64,000 bases of DNA from Flavobacterium oreochromis. Its GTDB lineage: Bacteria; Bacteroidota; Bacteroidia; Flavobacteriales; Flavobacteriaceae. Position numbers and translations under genes: made by a program. Under the pieces are notes generated by a model. The model saw nothing but the letters and a program-made list of their open reading frames with translations. It was not told the origin of the DNA and did not search any database. The DNA is taken from contig NZ_CP067377.1 in assembly GCF_019565455.1 (NCBI RefSeq), positions 3,106,001 through 3,170,000 on the forward strand, written 5' to 3'. Of this stretch, positions 20,160 to 29,676 are shown one piece after another; positions within the stretch are counted from its first letter, which is position 1, and each line of letters opens with the position of its first letter.

Positions 20160-21113
20160 TTATTTTTTTAACAATCCTAATTCAACTAAACGCTCGTTTA
20201 AGTATTCACCAGCCGTGATATCTTCAAACAATTTAGGATTCTTTTCATCTATACATTCTGGTAAGCAATTTAAAGACATATTACTTACAGGGTGCATGAA
20301 GAAAGGAATTGAGAAACGTGAAGTACCCCATAATTCTCTTGGAGGGTTCACTACTTGGTGAATAGTTGACTTTAATTTATTGTTAGTATGACGTGATAGC
20401 ATGTCACCTACGTTTATCATTAATTCATCATCTTGAGCAATAGCATCAATCCATTGACCTGCGTGGTTCTGAACTTGTAATCCTTTACCTTGAGCACCCA
20501 TTAATAAAGTAATCAAGTTAATATCCCCATGAGCTGCTGCACGTACAGCACCATCTTTAGGTTCATCAGTAATAGGAGGATAATGTATTGGTCTTAAGAT
20601 AGAGTTTCCGTCTTTTATGAAGTTGTCAAAATAAAATTCATCTAGACCTACATATAAAGCTAAAGCTCTTAATACGTAAACTCCTGTTTTTTCTAACATT
20701 TGAAAAGCTTCTTTACCTACTTCATTAAATTTAGGTAATTCTTCTACCACAACATTGTCAGGATATTCTCCAGCCCATTTTGAACCTTCTGATACATACT
20801 GACCAAAATGCCAGAATTCTTTTAAATCACCAGCTGAACGACCTTTAGCATGCTCTTTTCCAAAAGATACATAGCCTCTTTGACCTCCAATACCTGGAAT
20901 TTCATACTTTGATTTCACTTCTAATGGTAATTCGAAGAAATTACGTACTTCGCCGTATAAATTTTCAACTAATTTGTCATCTAAAAAGTGACCTTTTAAT
21001 GCTACGAAACCAATTTCTTCGTAGGCTTTTCCGATTTCATTTACAAATTTTTGTTTACGTACCGGGTCATCCGATAGGAAATCACGTAAGTCAACACTAG
21101 GAATTTTTTGCAT
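20160..21113 (-). CDS. Isopenicillin-N-synthase-like 2OG/Fe(II) oxygenase
   Basis: I choose the start MQKIPSVDLRDFL at 21113; the frame extends nine codons upstream. The product has 317 residues and two regions of the isopenicillin N synthase family: the N-terminal DIOX_N domain (FVNEIGKAYEEIGFVALKGH) and the catalytic double-stranded beta helix with HGDINLITLL (His and Asp ligands), the second His in STIHQVVNP, and the 2-oxoglutarate-binding RFSIPFF. The substrate is unknown; similar genes are widespread in Bacteroidota with no antibiotic cluster nearby. It is divergent from the dehydrogenase at 21286. Confidence 0.88.
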   Translation of the reverse strand: MQKIPSVDLRDFLSDDPVRKQKFVNEIGKAYEEIGFVALKGHFLDDKLVENLYGEVRNFFELPLEVKSKYEIPGIGGQRGYVSFGKEHAKGRSAGDLKEFWHFGQYVSEGSKWAGEYPDNVVVEELPKFNEVGKEAFQMLEKTGVYVLRALALYVGLDEFYFDNFIKDGNSILRPIHYPPITDEPKDGAVRAAAHGDINLITLLMGAQGKGLQVQNHAGQWIDAIAQDDELMINVGDMLSRHTNNKLKSTIHQVVNPPRELWGTSRFSIPFFMHPVSNMSLNCLPECIDEKNPKLFEDITAGEYLNERLVELGLLKK

Positions 21114-21162
21114 TGTCTTAGTTTTTGTTAATAACTTCAATTGGTATAATACCTTGATAGAA

Positions 21163-21170
21163 CAAAAGTA
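21163..21170 (-). promoter_or_regulatory. Candidate -7 box for the oxygenase gene
   Basis: On the minus strand these bases read TACTTTTG, matching TAnnTTTG, about 50 bases upstream of the chosen start. A -33 TTG is not at the expected distance. Confidence 0.3.
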
Positions 21171-21228
21171 AATATAAAAAGTTTGATTCTTTAATAAAAG
21201 TTATTAACAATTATAAAAAAACTAACTT

Positions 21229-21264
21229 TTGTCAGTTTTACTGAATTTTTAATCTTTATTTTTG
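21229..21264 (+). promoter_or_regulatory. Candidate promoter for the 2-oxoacid dehydrogenase gene
   Basis: TTG at 21229-21231 and TATTTTTG at 21257-21264 match the -33/-7 elements of Bacteroidota promoters, with a slightly long spacer of 25 bases. The ATG follows at 21286. Confidence 0.4.
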
Positions 21265-21285
21265 AGAAAGCTAACTAAATTAATT

Positions 21286-23262
21286 ATGAATTTTGAAAGG
21301 AAAGATTTAACAAATGATGCCTTATTATTTCTTTATAAGCAACTTTTGAAACCTCGATTAATAGAAGAGAAAATGTTGATTTTGATCCGACAAGGAAAGG
21401 TGTCAAAATGGTTTTCTGGAATAGGTCAAGAAGCAATAGCTGTAGGTGTTACAGCTGCTCTTAACGAGGATGAATATGTATTACCTATGCACCGTAATTT
21501 AGGGGTTTTTACAACTAGAAAAATTCCTTTAGAAAGATTGTTTTCTCAATGGCAAGGGAAGTTAAATGGTTTTACAAAAGGAAGAGATCGATCGTTTCAT
21601 TTTGGTACTCAAGACTATAAAATAATAGGTATGATTTCTCATTTAGGTCCACAAATGGGAGTAGCTGATGGTATAGCTTTAGCTAATAAATTATCAGATA
21701 ATCATAAAGTTACTGCTGTTTTTACTGGTGAAGGAGCAACTTCAGAAGGAGATTTTCATGAATCTTTAAATTTAGCAGCTGTCTGGGGGTTACCTGTTCT
21801 TTTTATTATTGAAAATAATGGATATGGACTATCAACCCCAACGATTGAGCAATATAAGTGTGAAAATTTAGCGGATAGAGGCAAAGGTTATGGAATTGAA
21901 AGTTATATAATAGATGGTAATAACATACTTGAAGTATACAACTTAATATCTGAATTAAAAGAATCAATGATTGAAAATCCTCGACCTGTTTTAATAGAGT
22001 GCAAGACCTTTAGAATGCGAGGACATGAAGAGGCTAGTGGTACTAAATATGTACCTCAAGAATTAATGCAATATTGGGCTGAAAAAGATCCTATTGAAAA
22101 CTATAGAAGGTATCTGAAAATAACTATGGTATTATCAGATGAAGAAGATGATATAATTCACAAAGAAATTAAAGAAGAAATTGATTTAAATTGGTCTAAA
22201 GTTCAGGGAGAACCTGCTATAATTGCTAGTTTAGAAGAAGAATTAAATGATGTATATGCGCCGTTTGATTTTGATAACATAGAATCTAATTCAGAAGTGC
22301 AAAATATTCGTTTTATAGATGCTATTTCAGAATCGTTAAAACAATCTATGAATAAACATCAAAATTTAGTCCTTATGGGGCAAGATATTGCTGAATATGG
22401 GGGAGCTTTTAAAATTACAGAAGGATTTTTTGCAGAGTTTGGAAAGGACAGGGTACGAAATACTCCTATTTGTGAAAGTATAATACTATCTGCCGCAAAT
22501 GGCTTATCTATTAATGGTTATAAAGCTGTTGTAGAAATGCAATTTGCAGATTTTGTTTCCACAGGTTTTAACCCAATAGTTAATTTATTAGCAAAACAAC
22601 ATTATCGTTGGGGAGAAAAATCAGATGTAGTAGTACGTATGCCTTGTGGTGGTGGAACTCAAGCAGGACCTTTTCACTCTCAAACGAATGAAGCATGGTT
22701 TACTAAAACACCTGGTTTAAAAGTCGTTTATCCTGCTTTTCCTTATGATGCAAAAGGTTTATTGAATACTGCTATTAACGACCCTAATCCTGTTATGTTC
22801 TTTGAACATAAAATATTATATCGTTCTATTTATCAAGATGTACCAAAAGAATATTATACATTACCCTTTGGTAAAGCTTCCTTAATAAAAGAAGGCTATA
22901 ATATTACAATTATAAGTTTTGGAGCTGGTGTTCATTGGGCTTTAGAAACACTTCATAAAAATCCTGAAATATCTGCTGATTTGATTGATTTAAGAACACT
23001 TCAACCATTAGATGTTCAAACAATTTATGAGTCAGTAAAGAAAACAAATAGAGCTATTATATTGCAAGAAGATACACTTTTTGGAGGTATAGCTAGTGAT
23101 ATTTCTGCATTAATTATGGAAAATTGTTTTGAATATTTAGATGCTCCCGTTTCTAGAGTAGGAAGTTTAGAAAGTGCAATTCCTTTTATGAAATCATTAG
23201 AAGATCAATATTTACCAAAAATACGTTTTGAAGAAGAGTTAAAGAAACTTTTAGCTTATTAA
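21286..23262 (+). CDS. 2-oxoacid dehydrogenase E1, fused alpha and beta subunits
   Basis: A thiamine-diphosphate enzyme that decarboxylates 2-oxoacids, most likely branched-chain ones or pyruvate, and feeds an E2 acyltransferase. I start at the ATG 21286 (MNFERKDLTNDALL). Residues 1-330 are the alpha part, with GIGQEAIAVGVTAAL, TGEGATSEGDFHE (ThDP motif GDG-like) and ENNGYGLSTP. Residues 340-658 are the beta part, with MGQDIAEYGGAFKITEGF, TPICESIILSAANGL, RMPCGGGTQAGPFHSQ and DLIDLRTLQPLD. The fused single-chain form is common in Bacteroidota. No E2 or E3 gene lies next to it, so the partners are elsewhere. The gene is intact. Confidence 0.92.
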   Translation: MNFERKDLTNDALLFLYKQLLKPRLIEEKMLILIRQGKVSKWFSGIGQEAIAVGVTAALNEDEYVLPMHRNLGVFTTRKIPLERLFSQWQGKLNGFTKGRDRSFHFGTQDYKIIGMISHLGPQMGVADGIALANKLSDNHKVTAVFTGEGATSEGDFHESLNLAAVWGLPVLFIIENNGYGLSTPTIEQYKCENLADRGKGYGIESYIIDGNNILEVYNLISELKESMIENPRPVLIECKTFRMRGHEEASGTKYVPQELMQYWAEKDPIENYRRYLKITMVLSDEEDDIIHKEIKEEIDLNWSKVQGEPAIIASLEEELNDVYAPFDFDNIESNSEVQNIRFIDAISESLKQSMNKHQNLVLMGQDIAEYGGAFKITEGFFAEFGKDRVRNTPICESIILSAANGLSINGYKAVVEMQFADFVSTGFNPIVNLLAKQHYRWGEKSDVVVRMPCGGGTQAGPFHSQTNEAWFTKTPGLKVVYPAFPYDAKGLLNTAINDPNPVMFFEHKILYRSIYQDVPKEYYTLPFGKASLIKEGYNITIISFGAGVHWALETLHKNPEISADLIDLRTLQPLDVQTIYESVKKTNRAIILQEDTLFGGIASDISALIMENCFEYLDAPVSRVGSLESAIPFMKSLEDQYLPKIRFEEELKKLLAY

Positions 23263-23402
23263 TGACTCATTTAAGGTTTTAACAAGATTCATAATTTAAA
23301 TAATAGATATTTCTTCATAAAATAAAATTTAGTTATAGTATGTTTTAATCATGGAATAAGATAAATTATAATCTTTATTATACAATAAAAAATCATTCTT
23401 CG

Positions 23403-23410
23403 TAAATTTG
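23403..23410 (+). promoter_or_regulatory. Candidate -7 box before pepD
   Basis: TAAATTTG matches TAnnTTTG and lies 26 bases before the pepD ATG. No -33 TTG is seen at the ideal distance. Confidence 0.35.
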
Positions 23411-23436
23411 ACACTTTATAAATATATAATAACAAG

Positions 23437-24897
23437 ATGAGTCAAGAAATAAGAAACCTTGAACCCAAAACTCTTTGGAACAAGTTTGCCGATCTAAACT
23501 CGGTGCCTCGTCCTTCAAAAAAAGAAGAACGTGTGATTGCTTTTATGATGGATTTTGGACAAAAGTTAGGTCTAGAAACAATAAAAGATGAAGTGGGTAA
23601 TGTTATCATTAAAAAGCCTGCTACAGTTGGAATGGAGAATAGAAAAACCATTGTAATGCAATCGCATTTAGATATGGTTTGTCAAAAGAATAATGATACC
23701 CTTTTTGATTTTGATACACAAGGTATTGAAATGTATGTTGAAGGAGATTGGGTAAGAGCTAAAGGTACTACACTTGGTGCAGATAATGGTTTAGGAGTGG
23801 CTACTATTATGGCAATACTTGAAAGTACAGATATTGCACATCCTGCTATTGAAGCTTTATTTACAATTGATGAAGAAACAGGAATGACAGGAGCTTTAGG
23901 TTTAAAAGGAGGTCTTTTATCTGGAGAAATTCTTTTAAATTTAGATACAGAAGAAGATGATGAAATAGATATAGGATGTGCAGGAGGAGTAGATGTAACT
24001 GCGGAACGTGATTATCATGAAGAAGAAATACCAGAAGGATCTGTAGGTTATACAATTACTGTAAAAGGACTACAAGGCGGGCATTCAGGAATGGATATAC
24101 ATAGAGGGTTAGGAAATGCAAATAAAATTATGAATCGTCTATTATTTGATGGTTTTGAAAATTTTGGCCTTCAAATAGCTGAAATTAATGGAGGAAGTTT
24201 ACGAAATGCTATTCCACGCGAGAGCGTTGCTAAAATAATTATTGCAGGTATGTATGATGAAGCTTTTGTATTTGACATGCAAGAGGTAATCAATGATATT
24301 AAATCTGAATACAAAACAATGGAGCCTAATCTTCAAATTGTAATTGAAAAATCAGATTTACCAGCTAAGGTAATGGATTTAGGAGTACAGGAGGGCTTAT
24401 TACGCGCTATTTATGCAGCTCATAATGGAGTGTATAGAATGAGTCCTGATATGACTGATTTAGTAGAAACATCAAATAATATTGCAAGAATAATAGTAAA
24501 AGAAGGTCAAATATCTATTCAAAATTTAACACGTTCTTCGGTAGAAAGTTCTAAGTTTGATTTAGCTAACGCATTACGTTCAGCTTTTGAGTTATTTGGT
24601 TGTGAAGTTACTTTTTCTGGCTCTTATCCAGGTTGGACTCCAAATGTTAATTCACCAATATTAGATGTTTTGACTTCTGTATATGAAAAACAAAATGGTT
24701 CAAAACCGCATGTGGTAGCATGTCATGCAGGCTTAGAATGTGGGATTTTAGGGACTAATTATCCAGGGATGGATATGATTTCCTTTGGACCAACAATTAA
24801 AGGAGCTCATAGTCCTGATGAAAGAGCTAGTATTTCTTCTGCTCAAAAGTATTGGAAATTTGTTCTAGAAATTTTACAGAATATTCCTCAAAAATAG
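23437..24897 (+). CDS. pepD: Aminoacyl-histidine dipeptidase (Xaa-His/nonspecific dipeptidase)
   Basis: A cytosolic M20-family zinc dipeptidase that splits dipeptides including beta-Ala-His. The 486-residue product shows every family landmark: metal ligands in MQSHLDMVCQKN and LGADNGLGVAT, the catalytic Glu in TIDEETGMTGALGL, the dimerisation lid with GGHSGMDIHRGLGNANKIMN, and the C-terminal ligand in SFGPTIKGAHSPDER. It is intact and of normal length. The IS256 element begins 11 bases after its stop codon, so the native terminator may now lie beyond the insertion. Confidence 0.96.
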   Translation: MSQEIRNLEPKTLWNKFADLNSVPRPSKKEERVIAFMMDFGQKLGLETIKDEVGNVIIKKPATVGMENRKTIVMQSHLDMVCQKNNDTLFDFDTQGIEMYVEGDWVRAKGTTLGADNGLGVATIMAILESTDIAHPAIEALFTIDEETGMTGALGLKGGLLSGEILLNLDTEEDDEIDIGCAGGVDVTAERDYHEEEIPEGSVGYTITVKGLQGGHSGMDIHRGLGNANKIMNRLLFDGFENFGLQIAEINGGSLRNAIPRESVAKIIIAGMYDEAFVFDMQEVINDIKSEYKTMEPNLQIVIEKSDLPAKVMDLGVQEGLLRAIYAAHNGVYRMSPDMTDLVETSNNIARIIVKEGQISIQNLTRSSVESSKFDLANALRSAFELFGCEVTFSGSYPGWTPNVNSPILDVLTSVYEKQNGSKPHVVACHAGLECGILGTNYPGMDMISFGPTIKGAHSPDERASISSAQKYWKFVLEILQNIPQK

Positions 24898-24907
24898 GCA
24901 GTATAAC

Positions 24908-24932
24908 ACAAACTGTGTAAGTTAAAAAGTTA
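24908..24932 (+). repeat. Left terminal inverted repeat of the IS256-family element
   Basis: ACAAACTGTGTAAGTTAAAA and the next bases match the inverted right end (26225-26249) over the first 22 bases with one mismatch at position 6, and the match continues for two further bases. Confidence 0.85.
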
Positions 24933-24989
24933 TTCTGAAAAATTAGCTCGCTTAAAAGAGCTAAAATTTTTCGGAAATAACTTTTTAAC
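24921..24989 (+). repeat. Long imperfect palindrome before the transposase start
   Basis: GTTAAAAAGTTATT at 24921 is the inverse of AATAACTTTTTAAC ending at 24989. Further pairing inside (GAAAAATT with AATTTTTC, AGCTC with GAGCT) makes a stem-loop of 69 bases, 21 bases before the transposase ATG. It overlaps the left terminal repeat. Such structures in insertion sequences can limit read-through transcription or hide a start site. Confidence 0.75.
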
Positions 24990-25010
24990 GTTTTATATAT
25001 TTACATAGTT

Positions 25011-26213
25011 ATGATAGACAAAGAAGACTTATTAAACAACAAGGATTTTTTTAAATCCTTTAAAAATGGAGAAGATTTATCTTCCTTTTTTAAGCAAATG
25101 CATAAACGAGCAGTAGAACACATGCTCAATGCCGAACTAGATGCTCACTTAGATACCGAAAAACATCAAAAAACCTCTGACGGCAATTATCGTAATGGTC
25201 ATGGAACCAAGAAGATTAAGACTTCCTTTGGAGAAGATCAAATTAAAGTCCCAAGAGATAGAGAAGGTAGTTTTGAACCTGTTTTAGTCCCTAAAAGACA
25301 TAATATTATTGATGGTTTAGAGAATGTTATCATTTCATTTTATGCTAAAGGAATGAGTGTTAGTGATATTGAAGAGCAAATCAAAGAAATGTATAATTTT
25401 GACATTTCAACTTCTACCATTTCAAGAATTACTAATGCAGTAGCAAGTGAGATAGTAACCTGGCAAAACAGACCATTAGATGAAGTTTACTTAATTGTTT
25501 GGATGGATGGAATTGTTTTCAAAGTTCGTGAAAACTCAAAAGTAATCAATAAAACTATCTATTTAGCAGTAGGACTTAATCATGAAGGACGAAAAGAAGT
25601 TCTTGGTATGTGGTTAGGTAAGAATGAAAGTTCAAGCTTCTGGATGAGTGTTTTAACCGATTTAAAAGCCCGCGGAGTGGAAGATATTTTAATAACGGCT
25701 ACCGATAATTTAAACGGATTTACTCAAACCATACGTTCTGTTTTTCCTGAATCACAAACACAGATTTGTGTGGTTCACCAAATAAGAAATGCTTGTAGAT
25801 ATGTCGTATGGAAAGATAAAAAGCAATTTACAACCGACATGAAACTAGTCTATACAGCACCAACAAAACAAGCCGCCGAGTTAGCTCTAGAAGATTTTGC
25901 TCAAAAATGGGAATCTAAATATGGATATGCTATCAAATCTTGGAGGGAAAATTGGGACGAATTAACCATCTTTTTTGACTTCCCGTTAGAAATCCGCAAA
26001 ATTATTTATACCACAAATTTAATTGAAAATCTTAATGGGAAAATTCGCAAGTACACCAAAAACAAAATGTCGTTTCCAACAGATGAGGCGGTAATAAAAT
26101 CGGTTTACCTTGCCTTAAAAGAAGCAACTAAAAAATGGTCGATGCCAATACAAAATTGGGGTATTGTTTTAAACCAATTTAATCTTATATTTGAAAAAAG
26201 GCTCAGATTATAA
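25011..26213 (+). CDS. IS256-family (mutator-type) transposase
   Basis: The 400-residue transposase catalyses movement of the element. DDE residues are visible in [13 protein letters not shown] (first Asp), [12 protein letters not shown] (second Asp) and [19 protein letters not shown] (Glu), together with the family motif [13 protein letters not shown]. The N-terminus includes [19 protein letters not shown] and [15 protein letters not shown], typical of the mutator family. The frame is uninterrupted, so it may be active. Confidence 0.96.
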   Translation: MIDKEDLLNNKDFFKSFKNGEDLSSFFKQMHKRAVEHMLNAELDAHLDTEKHQKTSDGNYRNGHGTKKIKTSFGEDQIKVPRDREGSFEPVLVPKRHNIIDGLENVIISFYAKGMSVSDIEEQIKEMYNFDISTSTISRITNAVASEIVTWQNRPLDEVYLIVWMDGIVFKVRENSKVINKTIYLAVGLNHEGRKEVLGMWLGKNESSSFWMSVLTDLKARGVEDILITATDNLNGFTQTIRSVFPESQTQICVVHQIRNACRYVVWKDKKQFTTDMKLVYTAPTKQAAELALEDFAQKWESKYGYAIKSWRENWDELTIFFDFPLEIRKIIYTTNLIENLNGKIRKYTKNKMSFPTDEAVIKSVYLALKEATKKWSMPIQNWGIVLNQFNLIFEKRLRL

Positions 26214-26224
26214 AATCCAAGCCT

Positions 26225-26249
26225 AAACTTTTTAACTTACACACTTTGT
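26225..26249 (-). repeat. Right terminal inverted repeat of the IS256-family element
   Basis: CTTTTTAACTTACACACTTT lies in this span; its inverse matches the left end with one mismatch over 22 bases. Confidence 0.85.
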
Positions 26250-26277
26250 AGGATAGTGTCAAAAAATAGTTACTATC

Positions 26278-26321
26278 AATACCAATAAAGGTTGCCAAAT
26301 TTGACAACCTTTATTGGTATT
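26278..26321. terminator. Strong bidirectional hairpin
   Basis: AATACCAATAAAGGTTG (26278-26294) pairs perfectly with CAACCTTTATTGGTATT (26305-26321) around a 10-base loop. It overlaps the stop codon of the minus-strand acyltransferase and ends that gene. Before the IS inserted it probably also ended pepD. Confidence 0.85.
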
Positions 26322-27189
26322 ATCTAGTATGCTTCCATCTCTTATGAGTCCACATGTAATATTCAGGAGCTTGATAAATTTGTTCTTCTACTTTTTTGAT
26401 AAAGTTTTCTGAAATTTGAAAATTTGGAATAGACTTTACTTCATCTGCTAAAATCTCAAAAGTAGCTTCATAAAAACCTCTTTTTGTTTTTTTAACCTTT
26501 AAAAATAAAACATTCATATCAAAACGTTTAGCAAATATTTCTGCTCCTAAATGTATAGGAGTTTCTTTACCCATAAAATTATACCAGTGCATATTACTCG
26601 ATGCTTTAGGGGTTTGGTCACTAATAAATGCGTATGCTGCCAATATATTGTTTTTTGTATTATTTTCAATAATTTTAGAAGTTTCTTTTGTACTTATTAA
26701 TGTAGCATTAAATTTAGAACGTATTCTTTTTACTAAGCGGTCAAAGTAAGGGTTTTTAATTCTTTTATATACCCCAAAACCTTCAAATTTAAGATATTTG
26801 TTCATTGCTATTAACCATTCATAGCTAGCATAATGAGCTAGCATAATGATTACACTTTTTTGTTGTGCTTCTAATTGATTGTATATTTCTAAATTTGTAA
26901 ACTGATATCTTTTATCCATTTCTTCCGAAGAAATATTTAATGTTTTAATCATTTCTAGAAACATATCACAAAGATGTTGATATGATTTTTTTTCTATAGA
27001 TAATCGTTCTTTAAAAGATAAATTAGGAAATGCAATGAGCAAATTTCTTCGTACAGTTTTTTTTCTATATCCAATTATATAATAAATAATATAATAAATG
27101 CTATCAGATAAAATATATAATAGCCTAAAGGGAAGTACTGATATTAACCAAATTATAGGATATAAAAGTAGATAAACGACTAATTGCAT
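26320..27189 (-). CDS. Lysophospholipid/lipid A acyltransferase (LpxL/HtrB family)
   Basis: The 289-residue membrane-bound protein transfers an acyl chain to a lipid acceptor, by family likely lipid A. An N-terminal hydrophobic segment (VVYLLLYPIIWLISVLPF) anchors it to the inner membrane. The catalytic HxxxxE motif is in LAHYASYEWLIAMN near residue 117, with later ISDQTPKASSNMHWYNF and HLGAEIFAKRF motifs typical of LpxL/HtrB proteins. It is intact and divergent from the rhomboid gene at 27295. Confidence 0.9.
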   Translation of the reverse strand: MQLVVYLLLYPIIWLISVLPFRLLYILSDSIYYIIYYIIGYRKKTVRRNLLIAFPNLSFKERLSIEKKSYQHLCDMFLEMIKTLNISSEEMDKRYQFTNLEIYNQLEAQQKSVIIMLAHYASYEWLIAMNKYLKFEGFGVYKRIKNPYFDRLVKRIRSKFNATLISTKETSKIIENNTKNNILAAYAFISDQTPKASSNMHWYNFMGKETPIHLGAEIFAKRFDMNVLFLKVKKTKRGFYEATFEILADEVKSIPNFQISENFIKKVEEQIYQAPEYYMWTHKRWKHTR

Positions 27190-27294
27190 TTTAATATTTT
27201 AAGGCAAATATAGTTCATTAAATTTATTTAATAAAGAGTTTCATTATTTACTATTATTATAAAATGTAGTATATTGCTAATAAAAATAAGTCTA

Positions 27295-27935
27295 ATGAAT
27301 TTAATATTATTGTTGTTAATAGGTATTATCGTTTTTATCAGTTATAAAGGTTTTACAGATTATCGCTTTTCCAATCGATATGAATTTAATATTGGGAGAA
27401 TTCGTTCAGGAGAACAAATAAGAATCTTTACTTCTGGTTTTTTGCATAGTGATTGGGGGCATCTTTTTTTTAATATGTTTACTCTATACATGTTTGGAGA
27501 TATTGTTATCAATTATTTTGGATCATATTTATTTCTAATAATTTACATGGTAAGTTTACTTTCAGGAAGTCTATTAGTTATGGTTTATCATAAAAATGAT
27601 TTAGGTTATACCGCTAAAGGAGCTTCAGGTGCGGTAACAGGAATATTATATGCTGCAATATTATTAAATCCTGAAATGAATTTATACCTTTTTTAATTCC
27701 AATTCCAATTTCTGCATACGTTTTTGGTATTGGATATTTATTATATTCAATTTATGGTATGAAAGCTCAAAATGATAATATAGGACATGAAGCCCATTTT
27801 GGAGGAGCAATAGGAGGCTTATTATCTACAGTACTGATAGAACCAACAATTCTAATTACAAGTTTTAAAATGATTATTTTATTAATTATTCCTATACTTA
27901 TTCTTTTTTTCTTAACAAAAATGGAAAAATTATAA
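27295..27935 (+). CDS. Rhomboid-family intramembrane serine protease
   Basis: Rhomboids cut membrane proteins within the bilayer. Starting at 27295 (MNLILLLLIGIIVFISYKG), the first half shows FTSGFLHSDWGHLFFNMFTLY and the catalytic Ser in KGASGAVTGI. The T6 run 27689-27694 needs one more base; the frame then continues with the catalytic His in GHEAHFGGAIGGLLS and ends at 27935, giving 213 residues with six predicted helices. Both catalytic residues are present, so the protein should be active if the break is a sequencing error. SIMPL follows 54 bases downstream. Confidence 0.87.
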
Positions 27936-27989
27936 TGGCATAAATTTTGTAATATATTTTAAAAATGTAAAATTTAAATCTTATATGCA

Positions 27990-28688
27990 ATGAAAAAATT
28001 AATCACTTCATTATTATTTCTAATTACTTTTATGATACAAGGACAAGAATTTAAACAACAAATTCCACAAGTAAATGTTTCTGGAGAAGGAAAAATTAAG
28101 GTAGTTCCTGATCAATGCTTAATCACATTAGGAGTAGAAAATACAGGTAAGGATGCGGCTACTGCAAAAAAAATGAATGATGATACTATTATTAAACTCA
28201 TTCAATACATAAAAGAATATCATATTCCTGCTTCTGATTATCAAACAACAGATGTAAATCTTAGTAAGAATTATGATTATGAAAAAAAGAAATATAATTT
28301 TTTTGCTAGTCAAACCATCACTATTTTGCTAAAAGATATTAAAAAATATAGTGATTTTATGTTAGGTATTACTGATACAGGAATAACCAATATTAGAAAT
28401 GTTGAGTTTAAAACTTCTAAATTAGAAGAGTTAGAAAGAGAAGCTCGTAAAAAAGCAATGGTGAATGCAAAACAAAAAGCAGAAGATTTTGTATCTGCAT
28501 TAGGACAAAAAGTTGGAAAGCTTCTTTTAATAACAGATAATTCATCTACTTATTATCCACAAGCACAGCCTATGTATAAAGCAGCTATGATGAATGAAGC
28601 TCTTCAAGATACAGGAAGTAAAGAAATTTTGGCTGTGGGTGAAATGGCTGTAGTAGTAAATGTACAAACTACTTTTATTATTGAATAA
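27990..28688 (+). CDS. SIMPL-domain (DUF541) secreted protein
   Basis: A 232-residue periplasmic or surface protein with a signal peptide (MKKLITSLLFLITFMIQG, cut just before QEF) and a SIMPL/DUF541 domain: IPQVNVSGEGKIKVVPDQCL at the start and AVGEMAVVVNVQTTFII at the end. Homologues such as YggE are linked to oxidative stress, but no enzymatic activity is established. It is intact. It probably shares a transcript with the rhomboid gene and is followed by a candidate hairpin. Confidence 0.88.
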   Translation: MKKLITSLLFLITFMIQGQEFKQQIPQVNVSGEGKIKVVPDQCLITLGVENTGKDAATAKKMNDDTIIKLIQYIKEYHIPASDYQTTDVNLSKNYDYEKKKYNFFASQTITILLKDIKKYSDFMLGITDTGITNIRNVEFKTSKLEELEREARKKAMVNAKQKAEDFVSALGQKVGKLLLITDNSSTYYPQAQPMYKAAMMNEALQDTGSKEILAVGEMAVVVNVQTTFIIE

Positions 28689-28704
28689 AGACTTGAATAT
28701 ATAT

Positions 28705-28786
28705 GTGTCTAAAAATATAGATTATTATTTTGTTTTTTCGTAAATCAGTTTTACATATAGAATAATTAATTTATAATTTTAGACAC
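28705..28786 (+). terminator. Possible hairpin after the SIMPL gene
   Basis: GTGTCTAAAA (28705-28714) and TTTTAGACAC (28777-28786) are exact complements separated by a 62-base AT-rich loop. The long loop makes a terminator uncertain; it could also be a degenerate mobile-element end. Confidence 0.3.
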
Positions 28787-28801
28787 TTCTTTTTTGTAAA
28801 A

Positions 28802-29572
28802 ATGAACTCAAGAAACATAGGTATAGTACTTTCTGGTGGAGGAAGCAAAGGTTTAGCTCATGCTGGAGTATTACATTTTTTAGATGAAAACGGCATGAAA
28901 CCTAAAATTATTTCAGGAACTAGTGCAGGAGCTATTATTGCCGCTTTGTATGCAGTAGGAAAATCTCCTATAGAAATTTTAGACTTTTTTAGGTCTATTT
29001 ATTTTTTTCATTGGAGACATTTTACATTTTCTAAAGCAGGTTTAATAGATGGGAATGCATTTGAAACATACTTTTATAAGATTTTTAAAGATTTAAAAAT
29101 CGGTGATTTACCTATTAAAATTCATATAACAGCAACTGATTTGGTCAAAGGAGAATTAAGAATTTTTGATGAAAAAACACGTATAGTAGATGCTGTTTTA
29201 GCTTCTTCCTCATTCCCTGGTGTTTTTTCACCATATGAATTTGAAGGGAAATTATATAGTGATGGAGGCATTTTAAACCATTTTCCAACGGACTTATTAC
29301 AAGGAAGATGTGATTATTGCATAGGGGTTTACGTTAGCCCAATACAAAAGATAGAATCAAAAGATCTAACCTCTATTAGATCAGTAACAGCTCGCGCTTT
29401 TGATTTACTTTTTGGTAATTCCAGTATTCATAAATTTGCTAATTGTGATTGGCTTATTCAACCAGAAGAGTTATCTAAATTTGGTACTTTTGAGACAAGT
29501 AAATTAAAAATGGATGAAATTTTTTCAATAGGATATAAAGAAGCTCAAAAAACGTTTTCTAAACAAATTTAA
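28802..29572 (+). CDS. Patatin-like phospholipase
   Basis: A 256-residue patatin-family lipid acyl hydrolase with a Ser-Asp dyad. The oxyanion loop is LSGGGSKGLAHAG (residues 9-21), the nucleophile Ser is in GTSAGAIIAALYAVG (GxSxG) and the Asp in LYSDGGILNHFP. No signal peptide is present, so it is cytoplasmic or membrane-associated. It lacks the POTRA and barrel domains of PlpD-type exported patatins. It is intact and faces the desulfurase-like gene convergently across a strong hairpin. Confidence 0.93.
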   Translation: MNSRNIGIVLSGGGSKGLAHAGVLHFLDENGMKPKIISGTSAGAIIAALYAVGKSPIEILDFFRSIYFFHWRHFTFSKAGLIDGNAFETYFYKIFKDLKIGDLPIKIHITATDLVKGELRIFDEKTRIVDAVLASSSFPGVFSPYEFEGKLYSDGGILNHFPTDLLQGRCDYCIGVYVSPIQKIESKDLTSIRSVTARAFDLLFGNSSIHKFANCDWLIQPEELSKFGTFETSKLKMDEIFSIGYKEAQKTFSKQI

Positions 29573-29611
29573 AATTTTGTATCTCAAAAATAAAAGGGAT
29601 AAAGCATAAAA

Positions 29612-29662
29612 AAGAAATTGTCTAAAGATAGATATATAAATGATATCTCCAGACAATTTCTT
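29612..29662. terminator. Bidirectional hairpin after the patatin gene
   Basis: AAGAAATTGTCT (29612-29623) is the exact inverse of AGACAATTTCTT (29651-29662), with A and T tracts outside. It lies between two convergent gene ends. Confidence 0.75.
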
Positions 29663-29676
29663 ATTTATATCAGTTA

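Larger units (their letters stand above)
24908..26249 (+). mobile_element. IS256-family insertion sequence
   Basis: The element is 1342 bases long, bounded by near-perfect terminal inverted repeats and carrying one full-length transposase gene. It lies between pepD and a lysophospholipid acyltransferase gene and interrupts no recognisable coding sequence. An 8-base target duplication, usual for this family, is not evident (AGTATAAC on the left, AGGATAGT on the right), so the copy may be old, recombined, or have ends a few bases from those given. Confidence 0.9.

Noticed and set aside
24908..26249. A target-site duplication flanking the IS256-family element
   Set aside because: Sequences just outside the two ends (AGTATAAC and AGGATAGT) do not match, so I do not report one.
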